From contig DATGGK010000161.1 in assembly GCA_035308565.1 (NCBI GenBank), positions 7,187 through 71,186 on the forward strand: a stretch of 64,000 nt of DNA, written 5' to 3'. Both the position numbers and the translations under genes were made by a program. The notes under the pieces were generated by a model that was not told where the DNA came from, ran no database searches, and was given only the letters and a program-made list of their open reading frames with translations. Positions 1-8,636 of this stretch are shown in pieces. The DNA comes from JANXLS01 sp035308565. Its GTDB lineage: Bacteria > Planctomycetota > SZUA-567 > H5-PLA8. Every line of letters begins with the position of its first letter. The stretch's first letter is position 1.

Positions 1-537
1 CTCGAAGCGCGCGCGAAAGCGTGCGTGAACTGCGTGCTGCATGAAGGCCGCACGAATGTCGTCTTCGGCACCGGCAACCGCAAGGCGAAACTCGTCTTCG
101 TCGGCGAAGGACCCGGCCAGGACGAAGATTTGCAGGGCGAGCCGTTCGTGGGCCGGGCCGGCCAGTTGCTCAACAAAATCATCGGCGCGATGGGGTTGAA
201 GCGCGAGGATGTGTACATCTGCAACACGGTCAAATGCCGCCCGCCGAACAACCGCACGCCGCTGCCGGATGAGATCGCGGCATGTTCGCCGTTTCTGACC
301 GAACAGCTCGAGTTGATTTCGCCGCGCGTGATCGTGGCGCTCGGCGCGCCTGCGGCGAAGACGCTGCTGAACACCAGCAGCGGCATCACCAGCCTGCGCG
401 GGCGCTGGCATTGGTACAAAACCATTCCCGTGATGCCCACGTTTCACCCCGCGTTCGTGCTGCGTCAATACACCGAGGAAGTGCGCCGGCAAGTGTGGGA
501 GGACATGAAGAAAGTCATGGAAAAATTGAAGTCATAA
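1..537 (+). CDS. Uracil-DNA glycosylase, family 4 (5' end missing)
   Basis: Removes uracil from DNA in base excision repair. The frame is open to base 1, so the true start lies outside the window; 178 residues remain of a family that usually has about 200 or more. The first visible residues hold a CxxC pair (codons 8 and 11), followed by HEGRTNVVFGTGN, the motif GEGPGQDED and the block GRAGQLLNKI. Two further cysteines (in NTVKCRPPNNR and EIAACSPF) complete the four ligands expected for the 4Fe-4S cluster of this family. The C-terminal motif PTFHPAFVLR carries the conserved active-site histidine. The GTG at 25 falls between the two cysteines of the CxxC and is not a credible start. Family assignment is firm; the partner genes upstream are not visible. 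Confidence 0.93.
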   Translation, partial: LEARAKACVNCVLHEGRTNVVFGTGNRKAKLVFVGEGPGQDEDLQGEPFVGRAGQLLNKIIGAMGLKREDVYICNTVKCRPPNNRTPLPDEIAACSPFLTEQLELISPRVIVALGAPAAKTLLNTSSGITSLRGRWHWYKTIPVMPTFHPAFVLRQYTEEVRRQVWEDMKKVMEKLKS

Positions 538-655
538 GTGCGCCGCTCGTTCGTTAAATATCACGAAAGAGTGCTTTCGGCCAATCGCGTGCGAAAAATT
601 TGTGCCGCATGCCAAGCCGCTGGGCCGTCCTACGAATCGTCGAGCGGAGCGCAAC

Positions 656-2155
656 ATGCAGAAGAGATTCATGCTTCCATTCCTAAAAGATTTGCGCCAA
701 ACGTTGGCCGTTGCATTCGCATTGCTTTTTGCGGCGGCTGGGTCACGCGCCGAAGACGCGCCGCAGCAGGCCAAAGCGCCAGTCAAGGATAATGCGAACG
801 AGAGGCACGAGCTTTTCGAACGCGTGCTAAAGCTCAATCAAGTTCAAGAACCGGAGCTGAGCGCCGGCGAAATGCGCAAGGCGTTCGATGCGCTGATTGC
901 GGCCACGCGCGCGGAGGTGGAAAAGGCCGAGTCGCCGCGCGAAAAAGTCCGCGCGCTCAACAAAATGCTGCTCGACGAACGCGACGTGAGTTATCTGTCC
1001 AACGTGTACTGGCGCGATGCGACGCTGGCGGCGAGCCTTCTGCGCAAACACGGCAATTGCCTCTCGACATCCACCCTCTATATGGTCGTGGGCGACACGC
1101 TGAATCTGCCGATTCACATGGTCCTGATTCCGCGCCATGCCTTCGTGCGCTGGGACGACGGCAAGGAACGCATCAACATCGAAACCACGAACAAGGGTTT
1201 CGAAATGTCAGACAAGGATTATTTGCGCAACGCCGATCAGCCCTCGGAAGACGACATCGACAAACTGGGCTGGTGCAAGTCGCTCAGCGCCGACGAAGCG
1301 CTGGCCGAATTGAACGTGACCTGCGCCAATCACCGTTGCGGCGAAAACAAAATCGACGACGCGCTCAATTTTCTGGACAAAGCGCTGCGCCTCGCGCCGG
1401 ATCGCAGCGATTACGCGCTGCAGCGGCTCACGATCATGGCCAGCATTCCCGGCAAGCGCGATGCGGCGCGCCGGCAGATTGTGCGCCTGACCGACGAGCG
1501 TCATCGGCGCTCGCTGCCGCCGTCGGTCGTCACACATGCGCTCACATTTCTGGCCGAAGACGCCGCGGGGGGCGGCGATCATGAAAAGGAGCGCGAGTAT
1601 CTGTTGGCGGCGTTCGTGCAGGCGCCCAAGCCGATGCAGCAGAGCGTGCTCAGCCAGTTGGCGTTCTGCCTGCGCGCGCTGAAAGATTATCATGGCGCGG
1701 TGCGCTATATGGAATTGGCAGTAACGCTATTTCCGGACGACGTGAGCCTCTACAATCTCGCCATTCTGCAAAAAAACGCAGGCGACTTGAAGGGTTCATT
1801 GGAGACGATCGACAAAGCGCTGGCGCTCAACCCGGAAAGTTGGAATTTGCAGATTCTGAAAGCCGGTTATCTCGTCGCCGACGGCCAAAGGGAGCGCGGC
1901 ACGGAATTGTTCGAGACGCTCGAGCGCCCTCGGGCGGACGAGGAATTCTGGGCGATTATGCAGTGCGCCTTTTGGGTGCAGTGCCGTGAGCGCGACGAAT
2001 TCTACGTGAATTTCGAACACGCGCTGCAGACAGCAAAATCGCCGCGCATCATGGAATGGGTCGATCAGGAACCGGACTTGGATTTTCTGCGCGACGACCT
2101 GAAATTTCAGGAACTGATTTTGAAGCATCGGCCTCGGCTGATGGATAAGAAGTGA
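656..2155 (+). CDS. Secreted transglutaminase-like protein with TPR repeats
   Basis: A 499-residue exported protein. The ATG at 656 was chosen because GGAG lies just upstream and the protein then begins with a clear signal peptide (basic MQKR, hydrophobic LAVAFALLFAAAG, cut near SRAEDA); an in-frame ATG at 602 would put 18 extra residues before it. The middle section looks like a transglutaminase/SirB1-type core: Cys135 in HGNCLSTSTLY, His161 in PRHAFVRWDDG and an acidic residue in INIETTNKG form a plausible Cys-His-Asp/Glu triad. The C-terminal half (about 230-480) is helical with TPR-like units such as ALNFLDKALRLAPD and SLETIDKALALNPES. The substrate is unknown; a peptidase or cross-linking role in the envelope is inference. 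Confidence 0.8.
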   Translation: MQKRFMLPFLKDLRQTLAVAFALLFAAAGSRAEDAPQQAKAPVKDNANERHELFERVLKLNQVQEPELSAGEMRKAFDALIAATRAEVEKAESPREKVRALNKMLLDERDVSYLSNVYWRDATLAASLLRKHGNCLSTSTLYMVVGDTLNLPIHMVLIPRHAFVRWDDGKERINIETTNKGFEMSDKDYLRNADQPSEDDIDKLGWCKSLSADEALAELNVTCANHRCGENKIDDALNFLDKALRLAPDRSDYALQRLTIMASIPGKRDAARRQIVRLTDERHRRSLPPSVVTHALTFLAEDAAGGGDHEKEREYLLAAFVQAPKPMQQSVLSQLAFCLRALKDYHGAVRYMELAVTLFPDDVSLYNLAILQKNAGDLKGSLETIDKALALNPESWNLQILKAGYLVADGQRERGTELFETLERPRADEEFWAIMQCAFWVQCRERDEFYVNFEHALQTAKSPRIMEWVDQEPDLDFLRDDLKFQELILKHRPRLMDKK

Positions 2156-2310
2156 GGATTTTTTTGTGTCGCATTTAACTATCCAAAGTTATAATCCTGG
2201 GGAATATTCTAACGGTTCTCGTCAGGGCGGTCGCCTCGGTCGTTAGTTGTGGTCGCAAATGCGCAATCTGTAGGTATTGATAGAAAGGCGTCGATAGGAA
2301 TGCTGCGTAA

Positions 2311-2658
2311 ATGAGAATTGTTCGTCGTATCGTATCCATATTCCTCTTTTGCTGTATTTTTTACGCAATTATCTTCATCTATTTGAGCCCCTTTCTCCTG
2401 GCCTTTTGGTTCGCGATACATTCGTTTCGCACGGCGTCATGGTCTACAAACTTAATTTGTCTGCTTGTTTTGGTGACAGTTCCTTCTTTATTATTCCCAC
2501 CATTGTTGAAACGCATTATCAAATCGAGCACAATGATAAAATTAGTCAAACTATTGGATCGTATTGGGAACAATGGGACACTGCTAAATAGAAAAACTGA
2601 AGTTGATGTTACGGCTCAGCCACCAGCGCCATCGTCCCAATCTGATTCGCCAAATTAG
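2311..2658 (+). CDS. Small AT-rich two-TM membrane protein
   Basis: A 115-residue protein that I do not recognise. Two hydrophobic stretches, about residues 8-37 (IFLFCCIFYAIIFIYLSPFLLAFWF) and 47-66, would span the membrane, followed by a basic segment and a Pro/Ser/Gln-rich tail. Its codons are clearly richer in A and T than the neighbouring genes, as is the leader before it (2156-2310), so this 500-base stretch may have been acquired separately. A weak AGGA lies 13 bases before the ATG. A second open frame overlaps it, so the reading frame is likely rather than certain. Confidence 0.5.
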   Translation: MRIVRRIVSIFLFCCIFYAIIFIYLSPFLLAFWFAIHSFRTASWSTNLICLLVLVTVPSLLFPPLLKRIIKSSTMIKLVKLLDRIGNNGTLLNRKTEVDVTAQPPAPSSQSDSPN

Positions 2659-2718
2659 CCTTGAACTGCGGGCGAAGTGTAACGGAGCTAAAAGTCCATC
2701 TCATAAGGAGTCGCCTCC

Positions 2719-3894
2719 ATGTTGACCTCATTCCGCCCCAATCCCTTCGGCGCGGCAGTTTTCGCGCTCGTCCTCTGTACGCTGGGCGCAGCCCGCGCCG
2801 CCGACGACAACATCGACTGGCGCAAGACGCAGGATCTTTTCCAACGCTCCAATCGCGGCGAGAAGCTTTCCGCTGACGATCAGGCGTACCTCGACCACGC
2901 CAAAGAAGTGCGCCAGAAACTCATCGCGGAAGGCAAAGCGCCCTGGAAGGATCAGGCCACCGCCGGCAACAACAACGCTGGCCCCGCGAAGCTAGCGCCG
3001 ATGGTCGGCAAATCGCCGACGGGATTGATTCCGCTCACCGAATTGGGCGCTGAAAAATACAAGGGTGAGGACGGCGGTCTTTATGGCGGCGGCAAGAACG
3101 AACCTCCGCCCGAACACGCCGAGGCGGCGGCGAAGGAACTCGCCAAAATTGTGCCGCTCGACGCCGACGGAAATCCAGCCGGCACGGGCAAGATCGTGTT
3201 CATCGGAATCGGCATGTCGAACACAACGCAGGAATTTTCGCGCTTCAAACAGGTCGCCGACGCTGATGCCGACAAGGCGACGAATCTCGTGATCGTCGAT
3301 GGCGCGCAAGGCGGAAAAGCCGCGCGTCAATGGGCCGACGAAAGCGTGTGGCAGGTGGCGGAGCAGCGCCTCAAAGCGGCGGGGATGAGCGCAAAACAAG
3401 TGCAAGTTGCGTGGATCAAACAGGCGAATATTCAGCCGACTGGCGAGACGCTGGATCACGCACGGGCATTGCATAAGGACATGGAGACGCTGCTGCATCT
3501 AGCTAAAAAGCATTACCCGAATCTGCGCGTCGCATATCTGTCCAGCCGTATTTATGCCGGCTACGCGCGTTCGCGGCTGAATCCCGAACCATTTGCGTAC
3601 GAAGGCGCGTTCGCGATGCGCTGGCTGATTCTGGATCAGATCAAAAAAGAAGCGAAGCTCAACTACGAATCGTCGCGCGGAGAGGTGGTTTCGCCGCTGC
3701 TGCTTTGGGGACCGTATCTCTGGGCCGACGGCATGAACGCGCGGAAAGCGGACGGGCTTGTCTATGAAGAAAAGGATTTCGGGCCGGACGGCACGCATCC
3801 GAGCAACAGCGGACGAGACAAAGTCGCCAATCTGCTGCTGAGTTTTCTGAAAACTGACGCGGGCGCGAAGACGTGGTTCACCGGCAAGAAATAA
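2719..3894 (+). CDS. Secreted SGNH-hydrolase-like protein
   Basis: A 391-residue exported protein. AAGGAG sits ten bases before the ATG, and the N-terminus is a signal peptide ending near ARAADDN. Residues about 25-75 resemble a helical segment found in planctomycete secreted proteins (LFQRSNRGEKLSADDQAYL). The remainder has the layout of an SGNH/GDSL fold: a possible nucleophile Ser167 in GIGMSNTTQEF, a glycine-rich turn VDGAQGGKAARQW, and a C-terminal Asp357/His360 in GPDGTHPSNSGRDK that matches the D-x-x-H block. The classic GDS motif is replaced by GMS, so activity is not certain. It stands alone and ends 116 bases before a convergent gene, with a shared terminator in the gap. Confidence 0.65.
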   Translation: MLTSFRPNPFGAAVFALVLCTLGAARAADDNIDWRKTQDLFQRSNRGEKLSADDQAYLDHAKEVRQKLIAEGKAPWKDQATAGNNNAGPAKLAPMVGKSPTGLIPLTELGAEKYKGEDGGLYGGGKNEPPPEHAEAAAKELAKIVPLDADGNPAGTGKIVFIGIGMSNTTQEFSRFKQVADADADKATNLVIVDGAQGGKAARQWADESVWQVAEQRLKAAGMSAKQVQVAWIKQANIQPTGETLDHARALHKDMETLLHLAKKHYPNLRVAYLSSRIYAGYARSRLNPEPFAYEGAFAMRWLILDQIKKEAKLNYESSRGEVVSPLLLWGPYLWADGMNARKADGLVYEEKDFGPDGTHPSNSGRDKVANLLLSFLKTDAGAKTWFTGKK

Positions 3895-3951
3895 CCCCGT
3901 GGTGCCGGCGTCCCGCCTGCACAATTCGAATCCTGGATTCCCGCGTAGTGA

Positions 3952-3979
3952 AAAACGGCGGCCCAAACGCCGCCGTTTT
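3952..3979. terminator. Bidirectional intrinsic terminator
   Basis: An 11-bp perfect stem (AAAACGGCGGC / GCCGCCGTTTT) with a six-base loop lies between two convergent genes. The A-run on one side and T-run on the other allow it to end transcription from both the SGNH-like gene (+) and the small basic protein gene (-). Confidence 0.8.
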
Positions 3980-3983
3980 CCTT

Positions 3984-4012
3984 AGACTTTCGACTGTTTC
4001 GATATTCGACTA
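3984..4012. repeat. GTCGAAA-type short repeat (copy 1)
   Basis: Short direct copies of the word TTCGACT(A/G)TTTC, matching the longer repeat at 10727-10816. The copy runs up to and includes the TAG stop codon of the small basic protein gene on the minus strand, so the repeat supplies that stop (GAAATAGTCGA). Confidence 0.5.
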
Positions 4013-4315
4013 TTTCTTCGCCGCCGGCTTGGCCGCGGGCGCTGCCGCCGCCTTCGCTGCTGGAGCCGCCGCTGCTGCAGCGGGAGCCGCTGCGCCGGCC
4101 GCCGGAGCCGCCGCGCCCTCCGCCGCTTCCTTCTTCGCCGCTTTTTTCTTGGCCGCGACCTTGATGCTCTTGACTTTGCGCAACCCCAGCACGCTGTTCT
4201 GCCCCTCGCGCCATCCGCCGCCGTCTTCGAGAATCTTGATCCGCTCCGAGCGCTTCAGGACGTTGCGGTGCTTCGTCAACGATCCGCCCGTGCGCAAACT
4301 TTTGTGTACCGACAC
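4010..4315 (-). CDS. Small basic protein, TIGR04137 (Chlam_Ver_rRNA) type
   Basis: A 101-residue highly basic protein. The N-terminal 55 residues match my memory of the TIGR04137 small basic protein: MSVHKSLRTGGSLTKHRNVL, then KRSERIKILE and WREGQNSVLGLRKVKSIK. That family is limited to the PVC group and relatives and is thought to be ribosome- or RNA-associated, though its function is not established. The last 45 residues are an Ala/Lys/Pro tail (AAKKKAAKKEAAEGAAAPAA and repeats) like histone H1 or HU tails and longer than I expect for the family. Start is a GTG with AAGGGGT six bases upstream. A good promoter lies about 100 bases upstream and a bidirectional terminator follows, so this is a single-gene unit, probably strongly expressed. 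Confidence 0.85.
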   Translation of the reverse strand: MSVHKSLRTGGSLTKHRNVLKRSERIKILEDGGGWREGQNSVLGLRKVKSIKVAAKKKAAKKEAAEGAAAPAAGAAAPAAAAAAPAAKAAAAPAAKPAAKK

Positions 4316-4414
4316 GTGTCACCCCTTCCGTGGCACCGGCGAATCGACACCGGCGATAAATCTGTTTTGCCTATAAAACAAAAACCCCGCGCGTGCATCC
4401 GGCGAGGGACCATA

Positions 4415-4442
4415 CTTATAGTGGGTGGAGCGCGCTTTTCAA
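4415..4442 (-). promoter_or_regulatory. Sigma70-type promoter of the small basic protein gene
   Basis: On the minus strand the sequence reads TTGAAA (4442-4437), a 16-base spacer, then TATAAG (4420-4415). The inferred transcript would start near 4408 and have a leader of about 90 bases. The leader contains a T-rich small hairpin (TTTTG...CAAAA) and two direct copies of CGCCGGTG before the ribosome binding site. Confidence 0.55.
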
Positions 4443-4469
4443 GAGCCAAACCGGGCAAATTCTCCTTCG

Positions 4470-4640
4470 TGTCCTTTGTGCCTTCGCGCATTTTGTGTTA
4501 AAAAGTCTTCTCACGCAAAGGCGCAGAGAAGAAAAAGAAAGAATTGGTTTTAAGATTGTTGGAAAAGTGAGACTTGCCGTTTTGCAATTCTCTTGCGTTT
4601 CCGTTCTCCGCGCCTTTGCGCCTCTGCGTGAGACTTTTCG
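4470..4640. repeat. Inverted pair of CGCAAAGGCGCAGAG repeats; longest gene-free gap
   Basis: The 342-base gap between the divergent small basic protein and homoserine dehydrogenase genes (4316-4657) holds no gene. It contains an inverted repeat: AAAAAGTCTTCTCACGCAAA then GGCGCAGAGAAG near 4499-4530 pairs imperfectly with TTCTCCGCGCCTTTGCGCCT then CTGCGTGAGACTTTT at 4606-4640. A related CCTTTGTGCCTTCGCGCA word sits at 4470-4490. A single copy of the same element recurs at 58990-59022. The element keeps an open frame that extends the homoserine dehydrogenase frame upstream to 4574. Confidence 0.75.
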
Positions 4641-4657
4641 GCAGCTTGGATTCTCGA

Positions 4658-5989
4658 ATGAACCACAGCCCAAAAATATTCAAGCTCGGCATGCTCGGCC
4701 TCGGCACCGTCGGCGCGGGCGTCGCGAAAATCCTGCGCGAAAGCCGCCCGCCGCTCGTGGACAAAACGGGACTCGACATCCGCCTGCACAAAATTGCTGT
4801 GCGCGATTTGAAAAAAGCTCGCGCGCTGCCGGTCGATCCGGCGCTGCTTACCGACGATGCCATGTCCGTCGCCACCGATCCGGAGATCGATATTCTCGTC
4901 GAAGTCATTGGCGGAATCGATCCGGCTCGCACGCTGCTGGCCGCGGCGTTGAATTCCGCCAAATCTGTTGTCACTGCTAACAAAGCGCTGCTCGCCACGC
5001 ACGGCAAAGAACTCTTCGAGTTGGCACTCGCGAAAAAAGTCTCCATCGGCTTCGAAGCTTCCGTCTGCGGCGGCGTGCCCGTCGTCGATGCGATTCGCGA
5101 CGGACTTGTGGCCAACCGCATCGAAAGCATCCACGCCATTTTGAACGGCACGACGAATTACATTCTTACGCGCATGATCCAAAGCCAGGCCCCGTATGCG
5201 CAAGCGCTCTGCGAAGCGCAAGCCAAAGGCTACGCCGAAGCCGATCCGTCTACGGATGTGAAAGGAATCGACGCCGGCCACAAACTCACGCTGCTCTCGA
5301 ATCTCGCGTTTCACTCAATCTTTGATTTCGGCGAAGCGCACATCGAAGGAATCGACAACGTCAACATCGATGACATTCGTTTCGCCGGCGAATTGGGCTA
5401 CACGCTGAAACTGCTCGGCATTGCCAAACGTCGCATCCCCGGCGCCGATCCGGACGAATACCCCGGCGGCCTTGAGTTGCGCGTGCACCCGACGCTGATC
5501 CCGACTGCGCACCCGCTCGCCAACGTCCGCGACGTCTTCAACGCCGTGCTCGTCCGCGGCGATGCCACCGGCGAAGTAATGCTCTACGGCCGCGGCGCGG
5601 GCATGATGCCGACGGCGAGCGCGATCATCGCCGACATCGTGGACGCCGCCCGCGGCAGCGCGCGACAGGCGTTCACGAAATTACAATTCTTTCAAAACCC
5701 GCGCGCCGATCTGCCCGTGATTCCAATGAGCAAAACGCGCAGCCGCTACTACGTCCGCTTCCGCGTCGCGGACCAGCCCGGCGCCATGGGAAAAATTGCC
5801 ACAGTGATCGGCGAAAAGGGCGTCTCGATTGCGTCCGTGATTCAAAAAGAACCGCACGAAAGCGGCGACGTGCCGATCGTGATGCTCACGCACAACACGA
5901 TTGAAGAACGCTTCCGCGCGGCGCTGACCGAGATTGAAAAGCTGCCTTTTGTGCGCAGGCCGAGTTGCTTTTTCAGGGTGGAGGATTGA
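4658..5989 (+). CDS. hom: Homoserine dehydrogenase
   Basis: Reduces aspartate semialdehyde to homoserine with NAD(P)H on the way to threonine and methionine. The 443-residue protein has the Rossmann loop GLGTVGAGVAK near the N-terminus, the catalytic homoserine dehydrogenase domain (VTANKALLATHGKELF, FEASVCGGVPVVDAIRDGL, ILNGTTNYILTRM, EADPSTDVKGIDAGHKL), and a C-terminal ACT domain (YYVRFRVADQPGAMGKIATV) expected to bind a regulatory amino acid. Length is normal for the family. The start is the ATG at 658 of base 4658; the frame stays open to 4574, but that extra part is only a translated intergenic repeat. A lipoprotein gene follows with no gap, so the two are probably translated together. 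Confidence 0.95.
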   Translation: MNHSPKIFKLGMLGLGTVGAGVAKILRESRPPLVDKTGLDIRLHKIAVRDLKKARALPVDPALLTDDAMSVATDPEIDILVEVIGGIDPARTLLAAALNSAKSVVTANKALLATHGKELFELALAKKVSIGFEASVCGGVPVVDAIRDGLVANRIESIHAILNGTTNYILTRMIQSQAPYAQALCEAQAKGYAEADPSTDVKGIDAGHKLTLLSNLAFHSIFDFGEAHIEGIDNVNIDDIRFAGELGYTLKLLGIAKRRIPGADPDEYPGGLELRVHPTLIPTAHPLANVRDVFNAVLVRGDATGEVMLYGRGAGMMPTASAIIADIVDAARGSARQAFTKLQFFQNPRADLPVIPMSKTRSRYYVRFRVADQPGAMGKIATVIGEKGVSIASVIQKEPHESGDVPIVMLTHNTIEERFRAALTEIEKLPFVRRPSCFFRVED

Positions 5990-7027
5990 GTGCTGAGAAA
6001 ACTCGCCTTGGCACCAATTGCTTGTGCGCTCGCGGTTCTATGTGGCTGCGGCGACGGCCCTGCCGCCGACAAAACCATCGTCGTCTACTCCCCGCACGGC
6101 AAGCTGCTCGAAACCGACACCAAAACCCGCTTCGAAGCCGCGCATCCCGGCTGGACGGTCGTCTTTCAAGACATGGGCGGCGGCGACATTTACCCAAAAA
6201 TTAGAGCCGAAAAATCACGCCCGCGCGCGGACCTGTGGTGGGGCGGATCGCTGGGCGATTTCAAGCGCGCCGAATCCGAAGGCCTGCTGGACGCTTACAC
6301 GCCCGCCTGGTCCGCGAGTCTGCCCGGGAATGCGAAGAGTCCCACCGGCGGATGGACGGCCACTTTCGTGACGCCGGAGATTATCATGTTCAATCCAAAG
6401 AAAATCGCGCGCGCCGAAGTGCCGACCGATTGGGATGGATTGCTCGATCCCAAATGGAAGGGCCGCATCGCCATTCGCGACGCGAAGGCCAGTTCGACCA
6501 TGAAGCTGATTTTCGGCGCGCTAATTCTGCGCGAAAAAAACCGGCATGGTTCAATCGATGCTGGATTCGATTATTTGAAAAAGCTTCACGCCATTACCGG
6601 GTATTATGCCGCCAGTCCTGAGTTGCTCGCGCAAGCGCTGGTGGACGAAGGGCCCTACGCGCTCACGCCATGGACACTGGTCGATGCGTTGGAGTTGCGC
6701 GACAGTCGCGGGAAGCCAATCGATTTTGTGATTCCGAACGAAACCATGGTCAACATCGAGCCGATCGCGTTGATCAAGAACGGTCTGAATGCGGAAGGCG
6801 CGAAGCTGCTCTACGATTTCATCAACGATCCGCAGCAGCTTGAACTGATGGCGAAGGAACGCGGGCGCATTCCCGCGCGCAGCGACATTCCGCGCGAGAA
6901 GCTGCCGGAGTGGATGCGGGAGCTCAAACTCAATCCAATGAAAATCGACACGAGCGAATTCGAGAAACACATCGACGAATGGATGGAGCGCTGGGATACG
7001 GAAGTGAAGCGGAAGGGCGGGGGGTGA
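5990..7027 (+). CDS. Extracellular solute-binding lipoprotein (Fe/thiamine/putrescine type)
   Basis: A 345-residue substrate-binding protein of the ABC transporter class that includes FbpA, ThiB and PotD. The GTG start at 5990 directly follows the hom stop, with GGAGGA inside the hom end as ribosome binding site. The signal sequence ends in a lipobox (LCGC, lipidated Cys20). Typical features include TIVVYSPHGKLLETDTKTRF, the polar patch RADLWWGGSLGDFKRAESEG, TPEIIMFNPKKIARAEVPTD-like text, and KWKGRIAIRDAKASSTMKLI. No ABC permease or ATPase is nearby, and the ligand cannot be read from sequence. Coupling to hom might hint at an amino-acid or polyamine link, but this is speculation. Confidence 0.82.
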   Translation: MLRKLALAPIACALAVLCGCGDGPAADKTIVVYSPHGKLLETDTKTRFEAAHPGWTVVFQDMGGGDIYPKIRAEKSRPRADLWWGGSLGDFKRAESEGLLDAYTPAWSASLPGNAKSPTGGWTATFVTPEIIMFNPKKIARAEVPTDWDGLLDPKWKGRIAIRDAKASSTMKLIFGALILREKNRHGSIDAGFDYLKKLHAITGYYAASPELLAQALVDEGPYALTPWTLVDALELRDSRGKPIDFVIPNETMVNIEPIALIKNGLNAEGAKLLYDFINDPQQLELMAKERGRIPARSDIPREKLPEWMRELKLNPMKIDTSEFEKHIDEWMERWDTEVKRKGGG

Positions 7028-7097
7028 TTTGCGAATCGCTGCGGCTTGCGCTAAAGTATCCGCTTCGTTTTGCGTTCGATAAAATTGAAGGATCGAC

Positions 7098-8636
7098 ATG
7101 AGCCAGGACAAGAAAAAACCAAAGCTCTCCGCCGAACCGGAGGTCATGGAAAAAATCGTCTCGCTGTGCAAACAGCGCGGATTCGTCTTTCAGTCGTCTG
7201 AAATCTACGGCGGACTGAAGAGCTGCTACGATTACGGCCCGCTCGGCGCGGAACTCAAGCGCAACGTCAAGGCCGAATGGTGGCGCACCATGGTCCACGG
7301 CCGCGAGGACATCGTCGGCATCGACGCCAGCATCATCATGCACCCGAACGTATGGCGCGCGAGCGGCCATCTCGCCGGCTTCACCGATCCGATGGTCGAT
7401 TGCAAAGATTGCAAAGAACGCGGTCGCGCTGACAAGTGGCCGACAGCGCCAGAAGGCACGGAAGTCGAATACAAAGTCATCGTCGATCATCAGACCGGCA
7501 AAAAGGAAACGCGCAAAGGCGCAGTCGGCAAGCTCGGCATCATCTGTCCGAATTGCGGCAGCCCGAATCTGTCGGACATTCGCCGCTTCAACATGATGTT
7601 CCGCACCTCGCTCGGCAGCGTGGACAACATCGAATCAATTTCGAAAGCGCTCGAAGGCAAAAATCTCAGCGGCGACGACTTGAAAAAAGCTATTGCCGAC
7701 GCGATCAATGAGACTGCGGTCTATCTGCGACCCGAAACCGCGCAGGCCATGTTCACGAATTTTTTGAACGTGCAGACCAGCATGAGAATGAAGCCGCCGT
7801 TCGGCATCGCGCAGCAGGGCAAAAGCTTTCGAAACGAAATCACCGTCGAACATTTCACCTTCCGCTCGTGCGAGTTCGAGCAGATGGAGATGGAGTATTT
7901 CGTCCCGCCGCCGCAGTACGCTGAAGAAGGCAAGGACGACATGTACTGGTACAACTATTGGTGCCAGCAGCGCATCAACTGGTACAGTTCGCTCGGCATT
8001 CGCAAGGAAAAGCTGCGCCTGCGCCCGCACGAGGCGAGTGAACTGGCGCATTACGCGAAAGCGTGCAGCGATGTTGAATACGATTACCCGTGGGGCTGGG
8101 GCGAACTCGAAGGCATCGCGCATCGCAGCGACTACGATTTAAAACAACACGAACAGCACAGCGGCAAGAAGCTCACATTCTTCGATTCGCAGAAGAACGC
8201 GCACTATCATCCCTACGTGATCGAACCCGCCGCCGGAGCCGACCGCGCGACGCTTGCGTTCATGCTCGACGCCTACACCGAAGAACCGCCGCCGCCCGGC
8301 ACGAACGAGGGCCGCACGGTTTTGAAACTGCATCCGCGATTGTCACCAATCAAGGTCGCTGTGTTCCCGCTCGTGAAAAAAGACGGGATGCCCGAATCGG
8401 CGCGCAAAATCATCGCGGAATTCCATAAGCATCAGATCAACGCGGCCTATGATGAGAAAGACACAGTCGGTCGGCGCTATCGCCGGCAGGACGAATGCGG
8501 CACGCCTTACTGCATCACTGTCGATGGCCAGACTGCGCAGGACGGCTCCGTCACCATTCGCGACCGTGACACGATGCAGCAGGAACGCATTCAAATCGAC
8601 GGCGCGGTCGAAGCGGTGCGGAAACGATTGGCGTGA
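7098..8636 (+). CDS. glyS: Glycine--tRNA ligase (alpha2 type)
   Basis: Charges tRNA-Gly. This is the single-chain dimeric (GlyQS-like) class IIc enzyme of 512 residues rather than the split alpha/beta form. Visible marks are the N-terminal CKQRGFVFQSSEIYGGLKSC and YGPLGAELKRN blocks, a zinc-like CxxC pair set (CKDCKERGRADK and CPNCGSPNLS) in the insertion domain, class II motif 2 (FGIAQQGKSFRNEITVEHFT), the region CEFEQMEMEYF, and the C-terminal anticodon-binding domain (KVAVFPLVKKDGMPESARKI, YDEKDTVGRRYRRQDECGTP). AAGGA lies before the ATG. A paired-hairpin repeat follows the stop. Confidence 0.96.
   Translation: MSQDKKKPKLSAEPEVMEKIVSLCKQRGFVFQSSEIYGGLKSCYDYGPLGAELKRNVKAEWWRTMVHGREDIVGIDASIIMHPNVWRASGHLAGFTDPMVDCKDCKERGRADKWPTAPEGTEVEYKVIVDHQTGKKETRKGAVGKLGIICPNCGSPNLSDIRRFNMMFRTSLGSVDNIESISKALEGKNLSGDDLKKAIADAINETAVYLRPETAQAMFTNFLNVQTSMRMKPPFGIAQQGKSFRNEITVEHFTFRSCEFEQMEMEYFVPPPQYAEEGKDDMYWYNYWCQQRINWYSSLGIRKEKLRLRPHEASELAHYAKACSDVEYDYPWGWGELEGIAHRSDYDLKQHEQHSGKKLTFFDSQKNAHYHPYVIEPAAGADRATLAFMLDAYTEEPPPPGTNEGRTVLKLHPRLSPIKVAVFPLVKKDGMPESARKIIAEFHKHQINAAYDEKDTVGRRYRRQDECGTPYCITVDGQTAQDGSVTIRDRDTMQQERIQIDGAVEAVRKRLA

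Noticed and set aside
4574..4657. 28-codon upstream extension of homoserine dehydrogenase
   Set aside because: It is a translation of the CGCAAAG repeat (SAPLRLCVRLFGSL); the Rossmann motif fits the ATG at 4658.
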